Shown: positions 54,289 to 62,715 of the stretch, in pieces
Numbering within the stretch: the first letter of the stretch is position 1
How the letters are laid out: each line of letters begins with the position of its first letter
Assembly (NCBI RefSeq): GCF_000743575.1
Contig: NZ_JQGC01000022.1
Location: forward strand, 1 to 64,000
Direction of reading: 5' to 3'
Source: Devosia riboflavina
GTDB taxonomy: Bacteria; Pseudomonadota; Alphaproteobacteria; Rhizobiales; Devosiaceae
Length of the DNA: 64,000 nucleotides
Notes under the pieces: model-generated
Database searches by the model: none
Told to the model about the DNA's origin: nothing
The model's input: only the letters and a program-made list of their open reading frames with translations
Made by a program: the position numbers and the translations under genes

Positions 54289-55350
54289 TCAGGCGACGCG
54301 CTGGGTACGGCTGAGCGGAATGATCTGCGCGGAACCGGCGGCCGAACGCGGCACGCGGCCTTCGACCGGATGGCCAGGATCGGTAAAGCCAGGGGTCGAG
54401 GGATGGCCAGTCGCGACGAGGCTGTCCACCAGTGCCTCATCGTCGGCGTCGATCTTCACATCGAGCGCACGGATATAGCCGTCCCACTGCTCTTCGGTGC
54501 GCGGACCCGCGATAGCCGAGGTGATGAGCTGGTTGTTCAGCACCCAGGCCAGCGCAAAGTCGGCGGCCGTCGTGCCCTTGGCCGCAGCATGGGCTGCTAC
54601 CTTCTTGGCGACTTCGATGGATTCCTCGCGGAACTCTACATCGTGCATACGCTTGTCGCCGCGGCCGGCACGCGTATCGGCCCCCGGAGCCTCGCCGATA
54701 TTGTACTTGCCGGTAAGCACGCCGCGGGCGAGCGGGCTATAAGAGACATTGCCCAAGCCGTTCGCGACAGCAGCGGGAAGCTGCTCAGCTTCGGCGGTGC
54801 GGTTGACGATGTTGTAGAGCGGCTGGCTGGCGATGGGACGATCGATGCCGAGCTGGTCGGCCAGATGCGCGACTTCGGCAATGCGCCAGCCACGGAAATT
54901 CGAGACGCCGAAATAGCGCAGCTTGCCGGCCTTGATCAGATCGGCAATGGCGCGGACGGGCTCATCGAGCGACGCATCGAACACGGCACGGTGGAAATAG
55001 ATGATGTCGATGTAGTCGGTATCGAGATTGCGCAGCGAGTTCTCGACGGTTTCGTAGACCCACTTGCGCGAATAGCCGCCCTTGTTGGGCTTTGGATCGC
55101 GCGAATTGACGAACTTGGTGGCGAGCACCCAATCGTCACGATGCTTCTTGATGCCCTTGCCGACGGTCTGCTCGGACTTGCCGTCATGATAGACGTCGGC
55201 GGTATCGATGAAATTGATACCCTGTTCGTGCGCCTTGTCGATGATGCGAAAGGCAACATCATCAGGCGTCTGATTGCCGAACATCATGGTGCCCAAGGTG
55301 ATCGGCGACACTTTCAGCGCGCTGCGGCCAAGATAGCGATAGTCGACCAT
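54289..55350 (-). CDS. Aldo/keto reductase
   Basis: 353 residues, TIM-barrel NAD(P)H-dependent reductase of the AKR potassium-channel-beta-like group. Catalytic Asp and Tyr lie in FIDTADVYHDG, Lys in VLATKFV, His in YFHRAVFD; VSYSPLARGVLTGKY and SAIAGPRTEEQW follow. The start at 55350 follows GGGAG. It is inserted between the ABC ATPase gene and the binding-protein gene of the same strand. It could reduce a carbonyl product of the monooxygenases encoded nearby; the substrate is unknown. Confidence 0.87.
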   Translation of the reverse strand: MVDYRYLGRSALKVSPITLGTMMFGNQTPDDVAFRIIDKAHEQGINFIDTADVYHDGKSEQTVGKGIKKHRDDWVLATKFVNSRDPKPNKGGYSRKWVYETVENSLRNLDTDYIDIIYFHRAVFDASLDEPVRAIADLIKAGKLRYFGVSNFRGWRIAEVAHLADQLGIDRPIASQPLYNIVNRTAEAEQLPAAVANGLGNVSYSPLARGVLTGKYNIGEAPGADTRAGRGDKRMHDVEFREESIEVAKKVAAHAAAKGTTAADFALAWVLNNQLITSAIAGPRTEEQWDGYIRALDVKIDADDEALVDSLVATGHPSTPGFTDPGHPVEGRVPRSAAGSAQIIPLSRTQRVA

Positions 55351-55418
55351 GGAAAACTCCCTGTTCGTGGTGCCTGATAGTGGCACCATGGTCTTTTGCA
55401 TTGAAGGTGGAATTGAGG

Positions 55419-57119
55419 TCAGGAGGCGAGCGCCCTGTTTCGGGTTTCGCCGCCGGCCGCCGCGGCGATGAGCGCGCGGGTGTAGTCGGTCTTGGGCTGA
55501 CGCCAGATGGTCTTGTGGTCGCTCTCTTCGATGATGCGGGAATCCTTCATCACGATGACGCGGTCGGAGATGTATTGGACCACCGCCAGATCGTGCGAGA
55601 TGAAGAGATAGCTTAGGCCCAGATCACGCTTGAGATCGACCAGGAGATTGAGAATCTGCGCCTGGATGGACACGTCGAGCGCTGAAACCGGTTCGTCGCA
55701 GATGACGAGCGAAGGTTTTAGGATCAGCGCCCGGGCAATACCGATGCGCTGGCGTTGACCGCCGGAGAATTCATGCGGATAGCGTTCGGCGGCGGAGAGC
55801 GGCAAGCGGACGTGATCGAAAGTTTGGGCTATGCGCTGGCGACGCTCCGCAGCGTCGCGCACCCCATGGACGATCAGCGGCGCTTCGAGAATGTCACGGA
55901 TCGATTTTCGCGGGTTGAGCGAGCCGAACGGGTCCTGGAAAATCATCTGCAAGTCGCGGCGAACCGGCTGGAGCTGGTTTGGGCCGAGGCTGGTAATGTC
56001 CTGGCCTTGAAAACGGATGCTGCCGCTTTCGGCATTGACGAGGCGCATGATGGCTTTCGACAGGGTCGACTTGCCGCTGCCGGACTCGCCTACGATGCCA
56101 AGCGTTTCGCCTTTGGCCAGCGTTAGCGTGGCCTTGTCGAGCGCTCGGTTTTCACGATTGCGGGTCCTGTAGGTGACGGAGAGACCATCGACCTGCAGGA
56201 TCGGCTCGTCGTCATTGGCGACGGGCGGCAGATCGCGCGGAACGGGCTGGCGGATTTGATAGTCGTTCTGGCCGTCGGCATCCCTAACCACACGGATCTC
56301 GGAAAGCGTGCGCGAGGTGTAGTGCACGCCGTCTTCGAGCCGGATCGAGGCTTGCGCCAAGCCACGCGTATAGGGATGGCGGTCGGGTGAGAAGAGTTCG
56401 GACGTCGGCAGTTCTTCGAGCTTGTCGCCGTGATACATGACGACGACGCGATCGCTCCAGCGCGAGACGACGCCAAGATCGTGGGTGATGAGCAGCAGGC
56501 CCATGGACAGCTTGCGGCGCAGTTCGTCGAGCAGTTCGAGGATTTGAGCCTGAATGGTCGCGTCGAGCGCCGTCGTTGGCTCGTCGGCTATAAGAAGTTT
56601 GGGTTTGCAGGCCACGGCGATGGCGATCATCACGCGCTGGCGCTGGCCGCCGGAAAGCTGGTGCGGGAAATCGTCGACGCGCTTTTCGGCATCGGGGATT
56701 TTCACGAGGTTGAGCAGTTCTATGGCGCGGGCACGCGCTTCCTTCCTGCTCAACTTTTCGTGGAGGCGCAGCACCTCGGCGATCTGGTTGCCGATAGTGG
56801 CGACCGGATTGAGGCTGGTCATCGGCTCCTGGAAGATCATGGCGATCTCCCGCCCACGCACCTTGCGAATGTCGCGGTCGGAAAGCTTTAGCAGGTCCGT
56901 GCCTTCGAAAGTGATCCGGCCATTGGGCACCTCAGCATTGCGCGGCAGGAGGCGCATCAAGGCCAGGGCGCTGAGCGATTTTCCCGAACCGGACTCCCCG
57001 ACCACGGCGACGGTTTCGCCCCGATCGACGGAAAAGCTCAGGTGGCGAACAGGATCGGCGGAGCCGAAGCGGACAGTGAGGTTTTCGACCTCGAGAAGGC
57101 GGCTGGATGCAGGGCTCAC
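55419..57119 (-). CDS. ABC transporter fused double ATPase (DppD-DppF type)
   Basis: 566 residues with two complete nucleotide-binding domains: first about 5-260 ([32 protein letters not shown]), second about 305-555 ([36 protein letters not shown]). The three other peptide-type importers in this window use two separate ATPase genes. GTG start at 57119 overlaps the permease stop (GTGA). It powers the importer with permeases at 57116 and 58105 and probably the binding protein at 52349. Confidence 0.92.
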   Translation of the reverse strand: MSPASSRLLEVENLTVRFGSADPVRHLSFSVDRGETVAVVGESGSGKSLSALALMRLLPRNAEVPNGRITFEGTDLLKLSDRDIRKVRGREIAMIFQEPMTSLNPVATIGNQIAEVLRLHEKLSRKEARARAIELLNLVKIPDAEKRVDDFPHQLSGGQRQRVMIAIAVACKPKLLIADEPTTALDATIQAQILELLDELRRKLSMGLLLITHDLGVVSRWSDRVVVMYHGDKLEELPTSELFSPDRHPYTRGLAQASIRLEDGVHYTSRTLSEIRVVRDADGQNDYQIRQPVPRDLPPVANDDEPILQVDGLSVTYRTRNRENRALDKATLTLAKGETLGIVGESGSGKSTLSKAIMRLVNAESGSIRFQGQDITSLGPNQLQPVRRDLQMIFQDPFGSLNPRKSIRDILEAPLIVHGVRDAAERRQRIAQTFDHVRLPLSAAERYPHEFSGGQRQRIGIARALILKPSLVICDEPVSALDVSIQAQILNLLVDLKRDLGLSYLFISHDLAVVQYISDRVIVMKDSRIIEESDHKTIWRQPKTDYTRALIAAAAGGETRNRALAS

Positions 57120-58108
57120 GACCGTTCCTCCGAAAAGCGCGGGTTGAGCGCATCGTTGAGACCGTCGCCGATCAGGTTGAGAGCGAGCACGGTGAAGACG
57201 ATGGCGAGACCCGGCAGGAAGGTGAGGTACCAGGCAGTGCGGATCAGTTCGCGGCCATTGCCGATCATCGAACCCCAGCTGACCACATTAGGATCGCCCA
57301 GGCCCATGAAGCTCAATGCCGATTCCATCAGGATGGCCGTCGCAACCATGACCGAGGCGGTGACGATCAGCGGCGGCAGTGCATTGGGCAGGATTTCCTT
57401 GAAGATGATGCGCGGGTGGCGGAAGCCTAGGCTGCGCGCGGCGACCACGTAGTCCTTCTCGCGGATGGCGCGGAACTCGGCGCGGGTGAGACGCGCCACC
57501 ATGGGCCAGCTCACGATGGCGATGGCGACCGAAACAGTGGTGGCCGATGGCTGGGCGATGGCAACGAGGACCACCAGCAGCACGAAATTAGGAAGGGTCT
57601 GGAAGATTTCGATGATGCGAACGAGCACGTCATCGACCCAGCCGCCGAAATAGCCGGCCAGCGAACCGACAGTGATGCCGACACCAAGCCCCAGGGCCGT
57701 TGCGGTCAACCCGACAAAAAGCGAGATGCGTGCGCCGTGGAAGAGACCGGCCAGCACATTGCGGCCCATGGAATCCGTACCAAGCGGAAAGGCCGCATCC
57801 TGGCCCGGCCAGAGGAAGGGTTTTCCGACCATGCCCAGCGGATCGCCGGGAAAGGCGATGGGCGCAATGAGTGCAACCAAGACCATCAGGGAGAGGAAAA
57901 CCAGCCCGAAAAGCGCATTGGGATTGCGCAGGAAGGCTGCGAGTTCACGCCGGCCCGCCGGCACGGAGACTGATGCCGTGCGCGTCGTGCGGGCGTCGGG
58001 TGCCTTGATATTGTGCCATTGAGGCGTATCCGGCTTTTCGGCCTGAGTAGCGCTGGCGCGCGACTGAATTGGCGTAGCGGCATGCGTGACGGCGGTTTCG
58101 GTCGTCAT
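57116..58108 (-). CDS. ABC transporter permease (DppC-like)
   Basis: 330 residues. A polar N-terminal tail of about 60 residues, longer than in the other DppC-like proteins here, precedes six membrane segments. FPLGTDSMGRNVLAGLFHGARIS and the coupling loop AARSLGFRHPRIIFKEILPN are family motifs; ALSFMGLGDPNVVSWGSMI is near the end. It overlaps both neighbours by four bases. Confidence 0.92.
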   Translation of the reverse strand: MTTETAVTHAATPIQSRASATQAEKPDTPQWHNIKAPDARTTRTASVSVPAGRRELAAFLRNPNALFGLVFLSLMVLVALIAPIAFPGDPLGMVGKPFLWPGQDAAFPLGTDSMGRNVLAGLFHGARISLFVGLTATALGLGVGITVGSLAGYFGGWVDDVLVRIIEIFQTLPNFVLLVVLVAIAQPSATTVSVAIAIVSWPMVARLTRAEFRAIREKDYVVAARSLGFRHPRIIFKEILPNALPPLIVTASVMVATAILMESALSFMGLGDPNVVSWGSMIGNGRELIRTAWYLTFLPGLAIVFTVLALNLIGDGLNDALNPRFSEERS

Positions 58109-59094
58109 TTCTGCTCTCCGATGCGGGGATCGAGCCAGGCCTGCGCGAGGTCGACCACCGTGTTGGCCAGAATGACCAGGATGGACGAGAGCAGCAGGAT
58201 GCCCAGAAGAACGGTGTAGTCGCGGCCCATCACGGCCTCGAAAGCGAGGCGCCCGAGGCCGGGCCAGCTATAGACAGTCTCCACCACTACGGCGCCGCCG
58301 AGCATGCCGCCGACATGCATGCCAGCCATGGTGGTGATGGGAATGAGCGCATTGCGCAGCACGTGCTTGACTGTCACCACCACGGGCGAGAGGCCCTTGG
58401 CGTAAGCGGTGCGCACAAAATCCTGGTTCTTGACCTCAAGCATGGCGGCGCGTGTCAGGCGGGCATAGATCGCGACATAGAAGAGCGCGAGTGAGGTCGC
58501 CGGCAGGACCATGTAGCGCGCCTTGTCGACGATGGCAGCAAAGCCGGTATAGGACGAGCCGATGGTCCCTGCCCCGCCGCTCGGCAGCCAACCCAGCGTC
58601 ACCGAGAACAGCACGATCAGCATCAGGCCAATCCAGAAGCCCGGCACGGAATAGAACAGCAGCGCGAGGATCGAGAGCAGGCGATCCGGCAAGCGACCGG
58701 AAAAGGCAGCCATCAGCGACCCCAGCGTCAAGCCGATGAGAATGGCAATGGCCAGAGCCATGGCCATCAGCGTGAGCGTGCCGGGCAGGCGCTGCCCGAT
58801 GAGTTCGGTCACCGGCATGCCGTAGCGCGGCGAAAAGCCGAGGCTGAACTGGGCCAGATTGCCGAGATAATTGGCGAGCTGCACCAGCACGGGATTGTCG
58901 AGACCGAAGCGCTCGCGCAGCGCCTGCATGGTTTCGACGGTCGCCGAACCAGCCTCGCCCGCCATGACGTCCGCTGCGTCGCCGGGGGCAAGCTGCAGCA
59001 GGAAGAAATTGAGAATGATGATGCCGAGGATGGTGGGCACCGCTTGCAGAAGCGTGCGTCGCAACGTCCTCAATATGCGCAGCAGTGCTGACAT
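58105..59094 (-). CDS. ABC transporter permease (DppB-like)
   Basis: 329 residues with six membrane segments, LLQLAPGDAADVMAGEAG near the N-terminus and VVETVYSWPGLGRLAFEAV near the C-terminus, both DppB hallmarks. ATG at 59094 after GAGAAAG; a longer frame to 59142 lacks a binding site. First gene of the minus-strand operon, opposite the DszB-like gene at 59394. Confidence 0.92.
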   Translation of the reverse strand: MSALLRILRTLRRTLLQAVPTILGIIILNFFLLQLAPGDAADVMAGEAGSATVETMQALRERFGLDNPVLVQLANYLGNLAQFSLGFSPRYGMPVTELIGQRLPGTLTLMAMALAIAILIGLTLGSLMAAFSGRLPDRLLSILALLFYSVPGFWIGLMLIVLFSVTLGWLPSGGAGTIGSSYTGFAAIVDKARYMVLPATSLALFYVAIYARLTRAAMLEVKNQDFVRTAYAKGLSPVVVTVKHVLRNALIPITTMAGMHVGGMLGGAVVVETVYSWPGLGRLAFEAVMGRDYTVLLGILLLSSILVILANTVVDLAQAWLDPRIGEQK

Positions 59095-59184
59095 GAGCGC
59101 TTTCTCTTTCACTCGATAGGAGCAATGGGGTCCTTGCGGCATCCGGAAAGAGCGACGCTCGGCTCCGGGGTTCAGCCTGCGAAA

Positions 59185-59204
59185 TTTATGTTGACTAGTT
59201 TTAT
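59185..59204. promoter_or_regulatory. Candidate shared operator TTTAT-N5-CTAGTT, copy 2
   Basis: TTTATGTTGACTAGTTTTAT lies in the 299-base gap between the divergent permease and DszB-like genes. It has the same TTTAT-N5-CTAGTT pattern as 54048. It is the only strongly AT-rich patch in this gap and probably overlaps one or both promoters. Confidence 0.4.
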
Positions 59205-59393
59205 AGGCTTTGTCAAATCTGCTTTGGCAAATTCATCCTGACTTTGCGCCATTTCAGGAACTAGCTTCTTACACAACAGCCAATTCTGAACATTTGCGCA
59301 AATTCATTGCTCTTCACAGGGCACGACGGAAACAGACAAACGCATTGGGATGCTGGTTTGGAAAAACCTGCTCCCGCCAACAGGAGACGAGGC

Positions 59394-60434
59394 ATGACGA
59401 TCAAGAACACGATTTCCGAGATCTGGTACACGCGCTGCCCCGTGCCCACTCCGGTTGGTCTGGCGGTGCAACTGGGTTTTCTGGAAGAGGCTTTCGCCAA
59501 GGAGGGCGTGAAGCTCAACTCGATCATCGACAGCAAGGATCGGGCGATCAGGTCGAGCCATTTCGACCATCACCTCAACTATTCCTTCCGCCACGGCGGC
59601 AATGTTCCGCCGATCCGTGCGCGCTCGGAAGGTAATCCGACTCGTCTCGTTGGCATCACCTGGACCGATGAGTTCCAGGCCATCATCACCCTGCCCGGTA
59701 GCGGCATCAAAACCACCAAGGACCTGGTCGGTCGCCGCTTCGGCATCGCTCGCCGCCCGCCTGGTATCGTCGATTTCATGGCCGCAACCGCGCTTAAGGG
59801 CCTCGTCTCGGCCCTCTCGCTGGAAGGTCTCTCGCATAAGCAAGTCGAGATCGTCGACATTGCGCTGACCGATTCCGTGCTCGATGGCCGCGAAGGCCCG
59901 CAGCTCTACGGCCTCCGCAATCGTCAGGCTTACGGTGCCGAAATCGCTGCCCTGCTGCGCGGCGAGGTGGATGCCATCTACGTCAAGGGAACCGGCGGCA
60001 TTGCCGTCGCCAATCTGATCGCGGCCCATACCGTGGTCGAGTTCGGCTTCCATCCCGATCCCAGGATTCGCATCAATTCCGGCTCACCGCGCGTGCTGAC
60101 CGTCGACGAACGCCTTGCCGAAGACCGGCCGGACCTCGTCGCTCGTCTCATCGAGACGCTGCATCGTGCCAGCGACTGGGCAGAGGCCCATCCCGACGAT
60201 GTCCGCCGTTTCGTCGCCCGCGAGGTCGGCGCCTCCGAAGAAGTCGTGGCATCAGCCAATGGGCCGGACCTGCACAAGCATCTGGGGCTCGGTCTTGAGC
60301 CGGAACTGGTCGCCGCCATCGGGCACTACAAGGACTTCCTCTACGAGTGGGGCTTCCTCGAACGCGATTTTGACATCAACGCCTGGGTCGACCGCCGGCC
60401 TTGGGACGGCATCGACGTCCGCGCCGTCGCCTGA
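59394..60434 (+). CDS. DszB-like sulfinate desulfinase family protein 1
   Basis: 346 residues, periplasmic-binding-protein fold without signal peptide, so cytosolic. Known DszB (2-hydroxybiphenyl-2-sulfinate desulfinase) uses Cys27, His60 and Arg70 followed by x-Gly-Gly. Here Cys15 (WYTRCPVPTP; DszB has NCPVPN), His56 (SSHF) and Arg66 in FRHGGNVPPI align, with the same ten-residue His-Arg spacing. Automatic annotation would probably call it an ABC sulfonate-binding protein. The ATG at 59394 has CAGGAGACGAGG upstream; longer frames are rejected. First gene of the plus-strand operon. Predicted to release sulfite from an organic sulfinate; substrate unknown. Confidence 0.78.
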   Translation: MTIKNTISEIWYTRCPVPTPVGLAVQLGFLEEAFAKEGVKLNSIIDSKDRAIRSSHFDHHLNYSFRHGGNVPPIRARSEGNPTRLVGITWTDEFQAIITLPGSGIKTTKDLVGRRFGIARRPPGIVDFMAATALKGLVSALSLEGLSHKQVEIVDIALTDSVLDGREGPQLYGLRNRQAYGAEIAALLRGEVDAIYVKGTGGIAVANLIAAHTVVEFGFHPDPRIRINSGSPRVLTVDERLAEDRPDLVARLIETLHRASDWAEAHPDDVRRFVAREVGASEEVVASANGPDLHKHLGLGLEPELVAAIGHYKDFLYEWGFLERDFDINAWVDRRPWDGIDVRAVA

Positions 60435-60449
60435 ATTCCGAGGACACTT

Positions 60450-61670
60450 ATGACCACCGATTTCACCCCCTATATCGCCAAGGCCGAACATCTCGGCCGA
60501 CGCTTCGCCCTCACCGCAGGGCACTATGACGAAACCGGCGAATTTCCCTTCGCCAATTTTGACGCGCTTTACGAGGCCGGCCTGCTTGGGCTCGTAACGT
60601 CAACCGAGCATGGCGGCCTTGGCGGCGGCCTCAACGAAGCGCTTGCCGTGGTTTCGGCCGTGGCGCAGGGCGAGCCGTCCACGGCGCTGGTGCTGGCGAT
60701 GCACTACAGCCAGCACTATGGCATCCGCGCCTCGGGCAAGTGGCCGCAGCATCTGATCGAGCGTGTCACCAAGGCCAATCGCGAAGGCGTGGCCCTGCTC
60801 AATGCAGCGCAGGTCGAGCCGCGCGTCGGGTCGCCTTCGCATGGCAGCCTGCCGGAAACGGTGGCGCGCAAGGTCGGCAATCAGTGGCGCATCACCGGCC
60901 ACAAGACCTATGCGACCGGCATTCCGCTGCTCAAATGGGTTTCAGTACTGGCTGTTACCGACGAACCGGAACCGCGCCTCGGCTCCTTCCTCGTGCCGAC
61001 CGATGCCGACGGCATTCGCGTCGAAAAGACCTGGAACGCCACCGGCATGCGCGCCACCAACAGCCATGACCTGATCCTCGATGACGTCGCCATCGATATC
61101 GACGATGTGCTTGATATCGCGCCGGCCACCGAAGGCCTCAAGCGCGACGAGCGCCTTGGCGCCTGGTATTTTACTCTCGTCCCTTCGATCTATGACGGCG
61201 CCGCTCGCGCCGCACGCGACTGGCTGGTGGATTTCACCAGCACCCGCGCCCCGGCCAGCCTCGGCGCACCGCTTTCCACCGTTCCACGGATCCAGGATGG
61301 CATCGGCCAGATCGAAGTCTGGCTCGCGACCAATCGGCGTCTGCTGCGCACGATTGCCGAGGATTTTGACGCGGGTCGTCCCTTTGGCTCTGACTCGGCT
61401 GCAACCAAGCATGTGGTGATCGAGAACGCCATTCTGGCGACAACCCTAGCGCTCGATCTCGGTGGCAATCCCGGCATCAGCCGCGACCATCCGCTGGAGC
61501 GGCACCATCGCGACGCGATCTCGGGCAAGGCCCATGCGCCGCAGAACAACATGATCCGCACTATTTTGGCCAAGGGCGCCTTCGCTCGCTACGCCGCGCG
61601 CAAGGACGAGCCTGTCGAACCCGTCGCCGTGCGTACGCCGACGCGTCCGCGCCTTGTCGCCAGCGCCTGA
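60450..61670 (+). CDS. DszC-like acyl-CoA-dehydrogenase-fold flavin monooxygenase
   Basis: 406 residues. The N-terminal helical domain has EHGGLGGG and ALVLAMHYSQHYG, the middle domain ITGHKTYATGIPLLKWVSV, and the C-terminal bundle ends NPGISRDHPLERHHRDAISGKAHAPQNNM (cited as RHHRDAISGKAHAPQNNM). That end resembles flavin monooxygenases of the DszC/SfnB group rather than beta-oxidation enzymes. Placed 15 bases after the first DszB-like gene and 10 before the second, it probably oxidises the sulfur substrate to the form they cleave. It needs reduced flavin from a reductase not identified here. Confidence 0.78.
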   Translation: MTTDFTPYIAKAEHLGRRFALTAGHYDETGEFPFANFDALYEAGLLGLVTSTEHGGLGGGLNEALAVVSAVAQGEPSTALVLAMHYSQHYGIRASGKWPQHLIERVTKANREGVALLNAAQVEPRVGSPSHGSLPETVARKVGNQWRITGHKTYATGIPLLKWVSVLAVTDEPEPRLGSFLVPTDADGIRVEKTWNATGMRATNSHDLILDDVAIDIDDVLDIAPATEGLKRDERLGAWYFTLVPSIYDGAARAARDWLVDFTSTRAPASLGAPLSTVPRIQDGIGQIEVWLATNRRLLRTIAEDFDAGRPFGSDSAATKHVVIENAILATTLALDLGGNPGISRDHPLERHHRDAISGKAHAPQNNMIRTILAKGAFARYAARKDEPVEPVAVRTPTRPRLVASA

Positions 61671-61680
61671 GGAAACACAG

Positions 61681-62715
61681 ATGAGCCAGGAACCCAAATC
61701 CGTCTGGTACACGCGCTGCCCTGCCCCAACACCGCTCTCCATCGCGGCCCAGCTTGGCTGGGTGGACGAGGCATTTGGCACCAGGAGCGTTGCAGTTGCC
61801 TCGATCCGCGATAGCAAAGACCCGGCGGTTCGCCAGAGCCATTTTACCCATGCACTTGACTGGTCTTTCCGCCAGGGCGGCAATATCCCGCCGATCTGGG
61901 CACGTTCTGGCGGTCGGGAAACCCGCATCGTCGGCATCACCACGACCGATGAATTCCAGGCGGTTATTTCCCTGCCTACGACTGGCATCAAGACCGCGAA
62001 AGACCTCAAGGGGCGCAAGGTTGGCGTGCCGCGGCAGGCTGGTGGCATCGTCGACTTCCAGCGCGCAACTGCGCTCAAGGGGATCGTCTCGGCGCTCTCG
62101 CTTGAGGGGTTGACGGCTGGGGATGTCGAGATTGTCTATCTCGACGCGCGCGAGCCCGCTTTGCTGGAAATAGGCAATGCGACCTTCCTCGGCCTCAAGC
62201 GCCGCTATCCCTATGGCGGTGAATTGCTGGCTCTCGCCCGCGGAGAAATCGACGCCTTCTTCGTCAAGGGCGCCGAAGGCCTGGTGCTCGCCAATCAGAT
62301 CGGCGCGACTATCGTTTCCGAATTTGGCTTCCACCCAGATGCCCGCATCCGCATCAACAATGGTACGCCGCGCCCGCTGACGGTCGATGCAAAGTTTGCC
62401 GATGAGCGACCGGACCTCGTGGCTGAACTCGTGGCCACCGTCGACCGCGTCGGCGCGTGGGCCGAGGCGCATCCTGAGGACACGGTGCGTTTCATCGCCC
62501 GGGAAATCGGCGTTGCCGAGGAAGCGATCTGGGCCGCCAATGGCACGAATGTCCATCGCCACCTGAAATTGACACTGGAAGACGAGCAGATCGACGCCCT
62601 CTCCCATTTCAAGGATTTCCTTCTCGAGTGGGGCTTTATTCCCGCCGATTTCGACGTCGCCGCATGGGTCGATCCGCGCGCACTTGATGCCGCACGGCGC
62701 AGCGAGGCCGCATGA
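61681..62715 (+). CDS. DszB-like sulfinate desulfinase family protein 2
   Basis: 344 residues, paralogue of the protein at 59394 over its whole length and also without a signal peptide. The predicted active site is Cys13 (WYTRCPAPTP), His54 (QSHF) and Arg64 (SFRQGGNIPP), with the same ten-residue His-Arg spacing as DszB. GAGGAAA precedes the ATG. It overlaps the FAD monooxygenase gene by ATGA. Two paralogues in one operon may form a heteromer or act on two related sulfinates. A ligand-binding rather than catalytic role cannot be excluded. Confidence 0.77.
   Translation: MSQEPKSVWYTRCPAPTPLSIAAQLGWVDEAFGTRSVAVASIRDSKDPAVRQSHFTHALDWSFRQGGNIPPIWARSGGRETRIVGITTTDEFQAVISLPTTGIKTAKDLKGRKVGVPRQAGGIVDFQRATALKGIVSALSLEGLTAGDVEIVYLDAREPALLEIGNATFLGLKRRYPYGGELLALARGEIDAFFVKGAEGLVLANQIGATIVSEFGFHPDARIRINNGTPRPLTVDAKFADERPDLVAELVATVDRVGAWAEAHPEDTVRFIAREIGVAEEAIWAANGTNVHRHLKLTLEDEQIDALSHFKDFLLEWGFIPADFDVAAWVDPRALDAARRSEAA

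Noticed and set aside
59394..60434. DszB-like proteins as ordinary periplasmic sulfonate-binding proteins
   Set aside because: Neither this protein nor the one at 61681 has a signal peptide or lipobox, no SsuBC-type permease or ATPase gene is adjacent, and DszB catalytic positions are conserved.
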